Part shown: positions 1 through 5,957 of the stretch, one piece after another | Numbering within the stretch: position 1 is the stretch's first letter | Layout of the letters: every line of letters starts with the position of its first letter | Source of the DNA: Spirochaetia bacterium | GTDB taxonomy: Bacteria > Spirochaetota > Spirochaetia > PWKH01 | Length of the DNA stretch: 6,051 bases | Assembly (NCBI GenBank): GCA_021736545.1 | Contig: JAIPFS010000097.1 | Span: 1-6,051, forward strand | Direction: 5' to 3' | Notes under the pieces: generated by a model | What the model was told of the DNA's origin: nothing | Seen by the model: the letters and a program-made list of their open reading frames with translations, nothing else | The model's database searches: none | Translations under genes and position numbers: made by a program

Positions 1-1
1 T

Positions 2-208
2 TTGAGAATTTTCACCCAAGTACTGAATATGACATATCAGGGTGAAGGAGGACCTCTTAATTCAACAAAACCGCTGGTTCTCTATATCTACAATAGTGCC
101 TTTCGCAGATTTGATATGGGATATGCAGCTGCTATGACTGTAGTGCTCTTTTTAATCATTTTGATCATAACATTAATTCAATTGAAGGTAATGCGCAGTG
201 AAGAATAA
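2..208 (+). CDS. ABC transporter permease, MalF/UgpA type (C-terminal fragment, cut by window start)
   Basis: This is the last 68 codons of an inner-membrane permease of a carbohydrate-type (CUT1) ABC importer. The reading frame is open at the left edge, so the true start lies upstream, and the first in-frame TTG here should not be taken as a start. The fragment carries the usual C-terminal signature of MalF/UgpA subunits: a 'T-x-GGP-x-NST' loop (GEGGPLNST, about residues 15-23), then 'YIY..AF' and 'MGYAAAM', then one hydrophobic helix (VVLFLIILIITLI) ending in a short charged tail. In known systems this subunit pairs with a MalG-type partner, and here that partner follows with an 11-nt overlap. 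The EAA loop that contacts the ATPase would lie upstream, outside the window. The family call is firm, but the substrate is unknown. Confidence 0.9.
   Translation: MRIFTQVLNMTYQGEGGPLNSTKPLVLYIYNSAFRRFDMGYAAAMTVVLFLIILIITLIQLKVMRSEE
184..189 (+). promoter_or_regulatory. Ribosome binding site for the GTG-started MalG-type permease
   Basis: GAAGGT lies 8 nt before the GTG at 198, inside the end of the upstream permease gene. It supports the GTG as the true start, since there is no in-frame ATG nearby and the reading frame continues directly into the hydrophilic N-terminus of the second permease. Confidence 0.6.
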
Positions 209-1127
209 CAATGCAAATAAGATACAGACTGCAGAAATAACTGACAGTTCGCTGCTGGAACATCAAAGGAGAGCTTCGGGCAGGAATAAGAGCAATAGGA
301 AAGCAGTCCGAGGAACAATAAAAAAACCACCTTATTTAAGAACATCGATTCTTACAGTTATCGGGATTTTTATGCTTTTTCCCTTTTTATGGATGTTGGC
401 AACTTCTTTTAAACAGGGAACTGATGTATTTAATCTTTCTCTCATACCGAATAGCCCTACCGTAGGAAATTATCAGAAACTCCTCAGCAGCAGTAATTTT
501 CCATGGTGGTTTATGAATTCATTGATAGTGGGTTTTTCTGTCACTATTTCGGTGCTCTTTTTTGACTCGCTTGTTGGGTTTACCTTGAGTAAATACCATT
601 TTAAAGGGAAAAGGGTTGTTTTTCTGCTTATTTTGTCCACCATGATGATTCCTACAGAAATGCTGGTTATTCCCTGGTACCTGATGTCCAATGAACTGAA
701 TTGGGTTGATACCTATTGGGGAGTTATGTTTCCCGGCTTAATGTCCGGATTCGGTACTTTTCTAATGCGGCAATTTTTCAGCGGGGTTCCGGATGATCTG
801 ATTGATGCAGGACGTATAGATGGACTGAATGAATTTAAAATCTGGTACAAAATTGCGATGCCCCTTGTTAAACCAGCTTTGTCAGCATTAGCCATTTTTG
901 CTTTCATCGGGAACTGGAATGCTTTTATGTGGCCTTTGATCATATCAAATAAGGTGAGAATGTATACCCTGCCAGTGGGCTTGTCATTTTTTAACGGTGA
1001 ATTCCAATCTCAATGGGAAATGGTTATGACCGGTGCCTCCGTAGCTACCATACCAGTATTTATTATTTTTATATTATTTCAACGTCAAATAATACAGGGT
1101 ATAGCCCTGACCGGAGTCAAGGGGTAG
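198..1127 (+). CDS. Carbohydrate-type ABC transporter permease, MalG family
   Basis: This is the complete 309-residue second permease of the CUT1-type importer; it would sit in the cytoplasmic membrane as partner of the preceding MalF-like subunit. About six hydrophobic segments are visible (roughly residues 50-70, 105-130, 139-160, 172-192, 228-250 and 278-296). The EAA loop that docks on the ATPase is clear at about residues 203-226: DAGRIDGLNEF, then KIAMPLVKP, matching the family pattern EAAxxDGAxxxxxFxxIxxPLxxP. The NWNAFMWPL stretch that follows is also typical of MalG proteins. The start is GTG with a GAAGGT ribosome site. The N-terminus is odd: about 45 hydrophilic, Lys/Arg-rich residues precede the first helix, longer than the short tail usual in this family. 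No binding protein or ATPase gene is in the window. The family is certain, the cargo is not. Confidence 0.95.
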   Translation: MKNNNANKIQTAEITDSSLLEHQRRASGRNKSNRKAVRGTIKKPPYLRTSILTVIGIFMLFPFLWMLATSFKQGTDVFNLSLIPNSPTVGNYQKLLSSSNFPWWFMNSLIVGFSVTISVLFFDSLVGFTLSKYHFKGKRVVFLLILSTMMIPTEMLVIPWYLMSNELNWVDTYWGVMFPGLMSGFGTFLMRQFFSGVPDDLIDAGRIDGLNEFKIWYKIAMPLVKPALSALAIFAFIGNWNAFMWPLIISNKVRMYTLPVGLSFFNGEFQSQWEMVMTGASVATIPVFIIFILFQRQIIQGIALTGVKG

Positions 1128-1165
1128 CTGTGCCTGCAAGCAGCAAGGAATTAGATAAAACTTAC

Positions 1166-1173
1166 AGAAGGAG
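1166..1173 (+). promoter_or_regulatory. Strong ribosome binding site fixing the amidohydrolase start
   Basis: AGAAGGAG lies 7 nt before the ATG at 1181. It rules out the longer in-frame extension back to 1013, which would overlap the permease gene by more than 110 nt and add residues without resemblance to the family. The protein started at 1181 begins directly with the metal-binding strand (PIIDAHCHF). Confidence 0.85.
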
Positions 1174-1180
1174 AAATAGT

Positions 1181-2095
1181 ATGATACAAGATCTGCCGAT
1201 AATTGATGCTCATTGTCATTTTCCTGTAAAAGGAAAATGGTTTCCGGATTATAATCTTCCAGAAAGAGTTGCCTTTGATACAGAAGGAAGCCGTAATCAT
1301 GGAGAAATTTGGCGTAAAGCATATAATTTCCCCAAACAGGATGCTCCTGAAGATGATAAGATTATGGCTGGGAAATGGCATAATGACATGATTTCAAAGG
1401 GAGTAGAAAAAGCAGTCTTTGTCTCCGGCGGAGGGAATGACAGGCTTGCGGAAATTGTAAAAATGTATCCCGATCAGTTTCTTGCTTATGCCCACCATCA
1501 TCCAGATGCTGAAGATGCCGCGGAACAATTGGAGCATGCTTTTCGCGATTTGGGTTTCAAGGGGTATAAAATGCTCGGTCCCTTAATTGATACTCCGTTA
1601 TCGGATAAGAAATACTATCCTCTCTGGGAGATTTGTGAAGCATACCATGTTCCAGTACTCATTCATTTCGGATTGCTTGGAGCTGCTGGAGGAAAACCGG
1701 ACGGAGTGAACATCAGTCCTCTTAGCATTGCACAGGCAGCTCTTGATTTCCCGAAGCTTAATTTTATTGTACCTCATTTTGGTTGTACGCATATGGGAGA
1801 TCTGCTTAACCTCGCCTGGACAAGACCTAATGTGTATATAGACAGTTCAGGATCAAATCAATGGGTCAGATGGATGCCGTATCAATTAAGTTTAGAAGAT
1901 GTAGTACGGAAATTTGTGGAAACCGTCGGACCTGGACGATTGATCTTTGCTACGGATTCAAGCTGGATGCCCAGAGGTTTTGCATCCATTTATTTGGAGG
2001 AACAGAATAAACTATTCAGGTTTATGGGCTTGAATGATGATGAGATGTACCAAGTATTTTATGGTAATGCTGCACGGCTTTTGAGGCTGTCATGA
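1181..2095 (+). CDS. Amidohydrolase family metal-dependent hydrolase (COG2159/Amidohydro_2 type)
   Basis: This is a 304-residue, probably cytosolic TIM-barrel enzyme with no signal peptide. Motifs in order are: the HxH metal site at the end of strand 1 (DAHCH, H11 and H13); a central GFKGYKM stretch (residues 125-131); VPVLIHFG with H162; IVPHFG with H199; and ATDSS with D259, the usual catalytic or metal aspartate. The C-terminal GNAARLL is the standard closing motif of this family (NAxRL). Length and layout fit one complete domain. Known members hydrolyse lactones, amides or esters, or decarboxylate ring and side-chain acids, so the exact reaction cannot be assigned. Its stop codon overlaps the next gene's start (ATGA), so it is probably co-translated with the desulfidase-like enzyme and acts in the same pathway. 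The gap to the permease gene is only 53 nt, consistent with one operon. Confidence 0.9.
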   Translation: MIQDLPIIDAHCHFPVKGKWFPDYNLPERVAFDTEGSRNHGEIWRKAYNFPKQDAPEDDKIMAGKWHNDMISKGVEKAVFVSGGGNDRLAEIVKMYPDQFLAYAHHHPDAEDAAEQLEHAFRDLGFKGYKMLGPLIDTPLSDKKYYPLWEICEAYHVPVLIHFGLLGAAGGKPDGVNISPLSIAQAALDFPKLNFIVPHFGCTHMGDLLNLAWTRPNVYIDSSGSNQWVRWMPYQLSLEDVVRKFVETVGPGRLIFATDSSWMPRGFASIYLEEQNKLFRFMGLNDDEMYQVFYGNAARLLRLS

Positions 2096-3540
2096 GAAAT
2101 GAATCCTCAGATACTCAGCTTAATGAATCGGAAAGTAACATAAGCGCAGCGCTAAGCTCTATTATCAAAGATGAGCTTCAGGAAACGCTCGGCTGCACTG
2201 ATCCATCAGCGGTAGGACTTGCATCTGCAGCAGCAGTTGATGCATTCCTGCAGAGCAATCCAGTTTCATTTTCTGAAGCGGCTTCGGAAAAGCTCCAGAG
2301 TATAAAAGATATTCAGGCAGTTTCTGTGCAGCTGGATTTTAATCTTTTTAAGAATGCTTCAGCAGTGTGGATACCAGGGACGGGTGAAAAGGGCATTCCT
2401 ACGGCAGCTGCTTTCGGGATACTGATTCATAAGACAGAAAAAAAATTACGAATTTTTGATGATCTTACTCCGAAGATCATAGAACAGGCAAAGGAACTGC
2501 TGGCGCATATTCCGGTAGAAGTGGAAGTAAATAAAGAGTTTGACAATCTTTCCATGATAGTAAAAATCTTTTGGAAAAGTGGGGATACCTCATCAAGTCG
2601 TATAGCCGGGCATCATGATACGATAACCTGGACTGCTGTAAATGACCATCGCAGGAAACTGAAGAATACTGTACCGGAATATTCGGAAGCAGAAAATCAT
2701 CTGCCTGCTATTCCGCTGAATGATCTTGAATGGATTGTAAAACAAATTGAGTACATTCCGCAGCTGGAACTTTCCCTTTTGAGGAAGGGGTTGTTTCTGA
2801 ATGTTTCTGCTTCCGATTCAGCATTATCTGCGGAAAATAAAAGCAGTGATGTTCGTTCCTATGAAAAGATATATGGATTACCAAGAAGTTTGACAGCTGA
2901 TGACTGCTTAGATGAATTAATAAAGGGCAAGTGTCCGGCTCAGCAGGATGAAACAGTTATACGGGATGCAAAAATTCGAGTGGCCGCTGCAACAAGGTCT
3001 CGTATGCAGGGAGAGAAAGTGCCCATCATGGCCTGTGGAGGATCGGGAAATCATGGAATAACGTTTTTTATTACTCTCTACCAAGCCTGGCAGATGAGAG
3101 GAATTATTCCGCGTCGTTCATTACTTCATGGAGCAGCGCTGGGAGTTCTTTTACTGCATGAAATAAAGAAGCAGACTGGAGTCTTAACACCAATGTGCGG
3201 ATGTGCCGTCTCTTCTGGACTGGCAGCTTCCGCAGCTGTTGTCTGGGGTATGGGTGGCGGCACAGAAAACATGCTTCAGGCTATGAATATTGTCCTCGGC
3301 AGTATTGGAGGAATCGTATGTGATGGGGCAAAGCCAGCTTGTGCTTTAAAAACATCACTAAGTGCTCAAACAGCTATTGAATCTGCCAGAATGGCTATGG
3401 ATGGTCTTACTGTACCTGCCGATGAGGGCCTCGGCGCAGCCTCATTTTCTGAACTGTTGAATACCATTAAGCGTATTCATATTGAGGGGATGGCTCAATT
3501 CGATGAAACCATGGTTTCAATTATTCAGCAGAAGGATTAG
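2092..3540 (+). CDS. L-cysteine desulfidase family protein (CyuA/YhaM, UPF0597), putative [4Fe-4S] lyase
   Basis: This 482-residue cytosolic protein resembles E. coli CyuA (YhaM) and the archaeal L-cysteine desulfidase, which release sulfide and ammonia from cysteine to give pyruvate. Conserved blocks are LGCTDPSAVGLA (C35), IPGTGEKGIPTAAA (94-107), the GGSGNHGI loop (316-323), LTPMCGCAVSSGLAA (C369, C371) and GGIVCDGAKPACALK (C410, C417). C35, C369 and C410 align by eye with the three cysteines proposed to hold the Fe-S cluster in the archaeal enzyme. The protein is longer than the usual 420-440 residues, with an extra hydrophilic N-terminus of about 20 residues and an extra stretch near 240-265. 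The ATG is part of an ATGA overlap with the preceding stop, and GAGG (2083-2086) serves as ribosome site. The substrate may be cysteine or a relative, since the carbohydrate-type neighbours leave room for another one. Confidence 0.88.
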   Translation: MRNESSDTQLNESESNISAALSSIIKDELQETLGCTDPSAVGLASAAAVDAFLQSNPVSFSEAASEKLQSIKDIQAVSVQLDFNLFKNASAVWIPGTGEKGIPTAAAFGILIHKTEKKLRIFDDLTPKIIEQAKELLAHIPVEVEVNKEFDNLSMIVKIFWKSGDTSSSRIAGHHDTITWTAVNDHRRKLKNTVPEYSEAENHLPAIPLNDLEWIVKQIEYIPQLELSLLRKGLFLNVSASDSALSAENKSSDVRSYEKIYGLPRSLTADDCLDELIKGKCPAQQDETVIRDAKIRVAAATRSRMQGEKVPIMACGGSGNHGITFFITLYQAWQMRGIIPRRSLLHGAALGVLLLHEIKKQTGVLTPMCGCAVSSGLAASAAVVWGMGGGTENMLQAMNIVLGSIGGIVCDGAKPACALKTSLSAQTAIESARMAMDGLTVPADEGLGAASFSELLNTIKRIHIEGMAQFDETMVSIIQQKD

Positions 3541-3559
3541 GGGCTTATGCAAAGAACAC

Positions 3560-3575
3560 TTAAAATCGTTTTCCA
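3560..3575 (+). promoter_or_regulatory. Weak cre-like sequence between the desulfidase and DMT genes
   Basis: The 16 bases beginning TTAAAATCG match 14 of 16 positions of the loose CcpA operator consensus WTGNAANCGNWWNCAW. However, many of these positions are degenerate, and the two mismatches (G3 and A15) fall on well conserved ones. The site lies in the only gap between the desulfidase and DMT genes, about 10 nt before the GTG. It could be a catabolite-control or other LacI-type operator, or chance. Confidence 0.2.
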
Positions 3576-3584
3576 GGTTACCAT

Positions 3585-4535
3585 GTGAAACAAATACCTA
3601 TTCAAGCTATGGCAATATCATCAAGTGTTCTTTGGGCTTCAGCTTTTTTGGCAGGTAAATATGCTTTGCAGTATTATACTCCCTTGAGGTTGGCCGGTTT
3701 GCGCCTGCTTCTTGCTGGAGTTTTGCTTTTACTGCTATTACGGAAAAACCCATTGAAATCTGTCAGGGGCTATCTGAAATGGATTTTTCTTCTAAGCCTT
3801 TTTCAAACAATAATTTTATTTAGTGCTTTTAACTATGGTCTCAGTCGAGTTTCCGGATCCTTTGGAGCTGTGATTATTGGAAGTGCTCCGGCTGTGACTT
3901 CTTTGATTTCAATTATCTTCTTACGAGATGAGCATATGACAACAAGGAAGATGCTTGGATTGATTATTGGAGTAACGGGAATTATTGTTTTAGCTTTCAG
4001 TCGAGAGCCTTGGACACCTCAAGGGAAACAGGAAATCATAGGCGCTGCTTTTCTTCTGCTGTGTAATGTTTCAACAGCTGTCGGTAATATAATTATGAAA
4101 AAACGTCTGCATACATTAGAAGCTCTTCCAGTCAATACTGTGCAAATACTTTTTGGAGGAGTAATTGTAATTTCACTTTCTTATATTTTTGAGCCTATTG
4201 GCTTCAGGCATTTACAGTTTATTCATATTAGTAGTATTTTATACCTGTCTTTTATATCTGCGGCAGCTGTGACGATGTGGCTTCATGTGATAAAACAGAC
4301 GTATATAAGAATATCTTCCGTTGTAATGTGGAAATTCCTGATTCCTTCTTTAGGATCTGTTTTTAGTTGGCTGTTTATACCGGAAGATAAACCGGAAATG
4401 GTTATGGTTTTGGCTATTGCTGCCGTAGTAGCTGCTGTCTTACTTACTGTTTCTGAAGGGGACACAAAAGTGGTTTCTCAATTTGAACCAGGGGATAAAA
4501 CTCGAATAAAAGGGGTTGAGGGGAATGAAATATGA
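3585..4535 (+). CDS. EamA/DMT-superfamily transporter (10-helix)
   Basis: This 316-residue inner-membrane protein is built from two EamA repeats (about residues 8-138 and 150-288), with about ten hydrophobic helices. The first repeat shows typical family features: the opening WASAFLAGKYAL, then TPLRLAGLRLLLAG, the FNYGLSRVSGSFGAVI segment and the APAVTSLISIIFLRDE end of the fourth helix. A hydrophilic tail of about 25 residues follows the last helix. Relatives export or import amino acids (including cysteine-pathway metabolites), nucleosides or other small metabolites, so neither substrate nor direction can be read. The start is GTG at 3585, because the ATG two bases earlier is out of frame and stops at once. 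The ribosome site is poor (only AGG at 3575-3577), so expression may lean on coupling to upstream translation. Its stop overlaps the ROK gene start as ATGA. Confidence 0.9.
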   Translation: MKQIPIQAMAISSSVLWASAFLAGKYALQYYTPLRLAGLRLLLAGVLLLLLLRKNPLKSVRGYLKWIFLLSLFQTIILFSAFNYGLSRVSGSFGAVIIGSAPAVTSLISIIFLRDEHMTTRKMLGLIIGVTGIIVLAFSREPWTPQGKQEIIGAAFLLLCNVSTAVGNIIMKKRLHTLEALPVNTVQILFGGVIVISLSYIFEPIGFRHLQFIHISSILYLSFISAAAVTMWLHVIKQTYIRISSVVMWKFLIPSLGSVFSWLFIPEDKPEMVMVLAIAAVVAAVLLTVSEGDTKVVSQFEPGDKTRIKGVEGNEI

Positions 4536-5731
4536 ATAATATATCCACAAATATAGATGTTAAATCAAGAAATGCTGTTAAAATATATTCTGAACTGAGA
4601 AAATCAAGCGGTCTCTCAAAATCCCAGCTTGCGCAGAAAGTAAATCTCAGTTTTGCATCCGTATCCAATATGTGTTCTTGGCTTGATGAAGCTGGTTTTG
4701 TAAAAGTTGAAGAGAATGCACACTCCACAGGTGGAAGGAAGGCGGCGAAAATTAGTTTCTGTTCTGAGTATGCATATACTCTATCTATAGATATTCATCA
4801 CACACAGCATATTTATATGGGACTTATTGATTTGCAGAATGAATTAAAACGCTATGTCAGGTTTGAAGTTGATGAAGATGATACGTTTGAGCAAATTATG
4901 GAGAATTTGGAAAAAGGCTATCATGAGCTTGTTAAAGCTGAAAATATTCGCCTTCTTGGAGTGTGTGCAGGTATTTCTGCCGTTCTTGACCCTCATACAG
5001 GTATTTTACTGCAGAGCTCTAACCCCGTTTTTGAGCGAGTTCAGCTGCAGAGGTACTTATCAGAATTATTTCCGGGGAAACCGGTTCTTGTGGATAATGA
5101 TGCAAATCTTGCTGGGCTTTCTCATCTTTCTGATATGAACAGATATGACAGTAAGGGGAAAAATCTTCTCTTTATTTTCTTTACTCAAGGTATTGGCTTG
5201 GGAATTATGATTGATGGACATTTGTATCGGGGCAGCAATGGTTTCGCAGGTGAATTGGGGCATTTAAAAGTTTCAGGTATAACAAAGAAGTGCAAATGCG
5301 GAGGTATAGGCTGTCTGAGAACTATTGCAACGCTTGAATCCATTGCTCAGGATTTAGGAGAGTTAGATCTGCTTCGTTCGACAAAAAGTTCGGTGGATTA
5401 TGCTGAACAGCTTTCTAAACGATACCTCAGCCATGAAAAAGCTGTAGTTGAACGCATTGACTTAATGGCAGTGAAAGTTGGAGAGGTGATGGCAGATCTG
5501 TTTGATTTGTTTAACCCCCAGGAAATTGTACTTGGGGGAAATATCAGCAAATTAGCACCCCATATATATCAGACAATAAAACAGCAGTGCCGTTCATTGT
5601 CAAATTTAGCAACAGAAGTTGATCTCTTGGTTCGTATTATCGATCGTCCCACATATGATCTTGTTTTAACTGGTGGAGGTGAACGTATGTTTCAGAACTG
5701 GCTGGAGAAATCATTTCCAGAGTTGGTATAG
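4532..5731 (+). CDS. ROK-family transcriptional regulator (NagC/XylR/Mlc type)
   Basis: This 399-residue protein has an N-terminal winged helix-turn-helix (about residues 16-62: LSKSQLAQKVNLSFASVSNM, then a TGGRK wing) and a C-terminal ROK domain. The ROK motifs are VDNDAN (catalytic-type D190), GELGH (E241 and H244) and the zinc motif CKCGGIGC (C254, C256, C261), with glycine-rich LGGN and TGGGE near the end. It differs from sugar-binding ROK proteins in two places. The phosphate-binding DxGxT is DIHHT (87-91), and the sugar-contacting Glu of CxCGxxGCxE is Arg263. It is therefore almost surely not a kinase and may sense a ligand other than a plain hexose. The start has a good site (GAGGGG, 4518-4523) and overlaps the DMT stop. 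As the last gene of the cluster it is the likely regulator of the operon, probably acting at a promoter upstream of the window. Confidence 0.93.
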   Translation: MNNISTNIDVKSRNAVKIYSELRKSSGLSKSQLAQKVNLSFASVSNMCSWLDEAGFVKVEENAHSTGGRKAAKISFCSEYAYTLSIDIHHTQHIYMGLIDLQNELKRYVRFEVDEDDTFEQIMENLEKGYHELVKAENIRLLGVCAGISAVLDPHTGILLQSSNPVFERVQLQRYLSELFPGKPVLVDNDANLAGLSHLSDMNRYDSKGKNLLFIFFTQGIGLGIMIDGHLYRGSNGFAGELGHLKVSGITKKCKCGGIGCLRTIATLESIAQDLGELDLLRSTKSSVDYAEQLSKRYLSHEKAVVERIDLMAVKVGEVMADLFDLFNPQEIVLGGNISKLAPHIYQTIKQQCRSLSNLATEVDLLVRIIDRPTYDLVLTGGGERMFQNWLEKSFPELV

Positions 5732-5738
5732 TAGTATT

Positions 5739-5758
5739 CTGAAAGAGCGCTTATTCAG
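5739..5758. repeat. Near-perfect 20-nt inverted repeat just after the ROK stop
   Basis: CTGAAAGAGCGCTTATTCAG reads nearly the same on both strands: 8 of 10 base pairs are Watson-Crick, with one G-T pair and one A-A mismatch. It lies 7 nt past the ROK stop codon. No T-run follows, so it is a poor intrinsic terminator. It could be an operator half-site pair or a weak mRNA 3' end structure. Confidence 0.3.
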
Positions 5759-5803
5759 TTTCCGCTCAAAAATACGATATATAAATACCGCCTGGCAGAA
5801 ATA

Positions 5804-5938
5804 CTAATTGAATAAGATTGCTAATGAATGATCATGAAGTTCCTCAATCTCAAGCCCAACGCCAACCCTGTGCCCTCCCTGAAAAAAACTCTAAGAATAC
5901 GCAATAATGGGAAACCCGAGAAAATCCTTGTGATATGC
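5804..5938 (-). pseudogene. Possible decayed fragment of an M24 (Xaa-Pro-type) peptidase
   Basis: On the minus strand, one frame interrupted by a stop reads KDFLGF (about 5906-5929) and then GHRVGVGLEIEEL (5837-5875). This recalls the active-site region of M24 aminopeptidases and Xaa-Pro dipeptidases, in which a 'DxFMG' segment precedes 'GHGVGLEIDELP'. A different frame further on (5785-5807) gives VFLPGG, similar to the family's 'FVFPGKG'. In-frame stops, the two-residue insertion in the GHGVGLE motif and the apparent frame change would make it a dead relic. The similarity is short and judged from memory of the family pattern, so chance is a real alternative. Confidence 0.27.
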
Positions 5939-5956
5939 AGTATGCTGGAATATACT
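5928..5956 (+). promoter_or_regulatory. Predicted sigma-70/SigA-type promoter pointing to the right edge
   Basis: TTGTGA (5928-5933, 4 of 6 to TTGACA) and TATACT (5951-5956, 5 of 6 to TATAAT) are separated by the ideal 17 nt. Transcription would begin near 5963 and run out of the window, which fits a new transcription unit starting beyond 6051. There is no extended -10 TG. Confidence 0.4.
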
Positions 5957-5957
5957 G
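5938..5957. repeat. Inverted repeat CAGTAT-N8-ATACTG covering the -10 box
   Basis: A perfect 6-bp inverted repeat with an 8-nt spacer lies between and over the elements of the predicted promoter, its right arm including the -10 hexamer. A dimeric repressor bound here would block the promoter, so it is a candidate operator. A 6-bp match can also arise by chance. Confidence 0.3.

Noticed and set aside
1013..1180. Upstream extension of the amidohydrolase frame starting inside the permease gene
   Set aside because: It would overlap the permease by 115 nt and its residues resemble nothing in the family. The ATG at 1181 has a strong AGAAGGAG site and begins right at the HxH strand.
4444..4728. Minus-strand open frame over the DMT/ROK junction
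   Set aside because: It lies antisense to two clear genes and shows no known motif.
4854..5138. Plus-strand open frame of 94 codons inside the ROK gene
   Set aside because: It is wholly inside a well supported gene in another frame, without a ribosome site or a recognisable motif.
5745..5767. GAGCG...CGCTC hairpin as an intrinsic terminator for the operon
   Set aside because: The stem has only 5 pairs with a 13-nt loop and is followed by A's, not T's, on the coding strand.
5754..5785. TTCAGT with a TATATA/TATAAA box as a promoter
   Set aside because: The -35 match is poor and the spacing is 18 or 20 nt. The AT-rich string alone explains the -10-like match.
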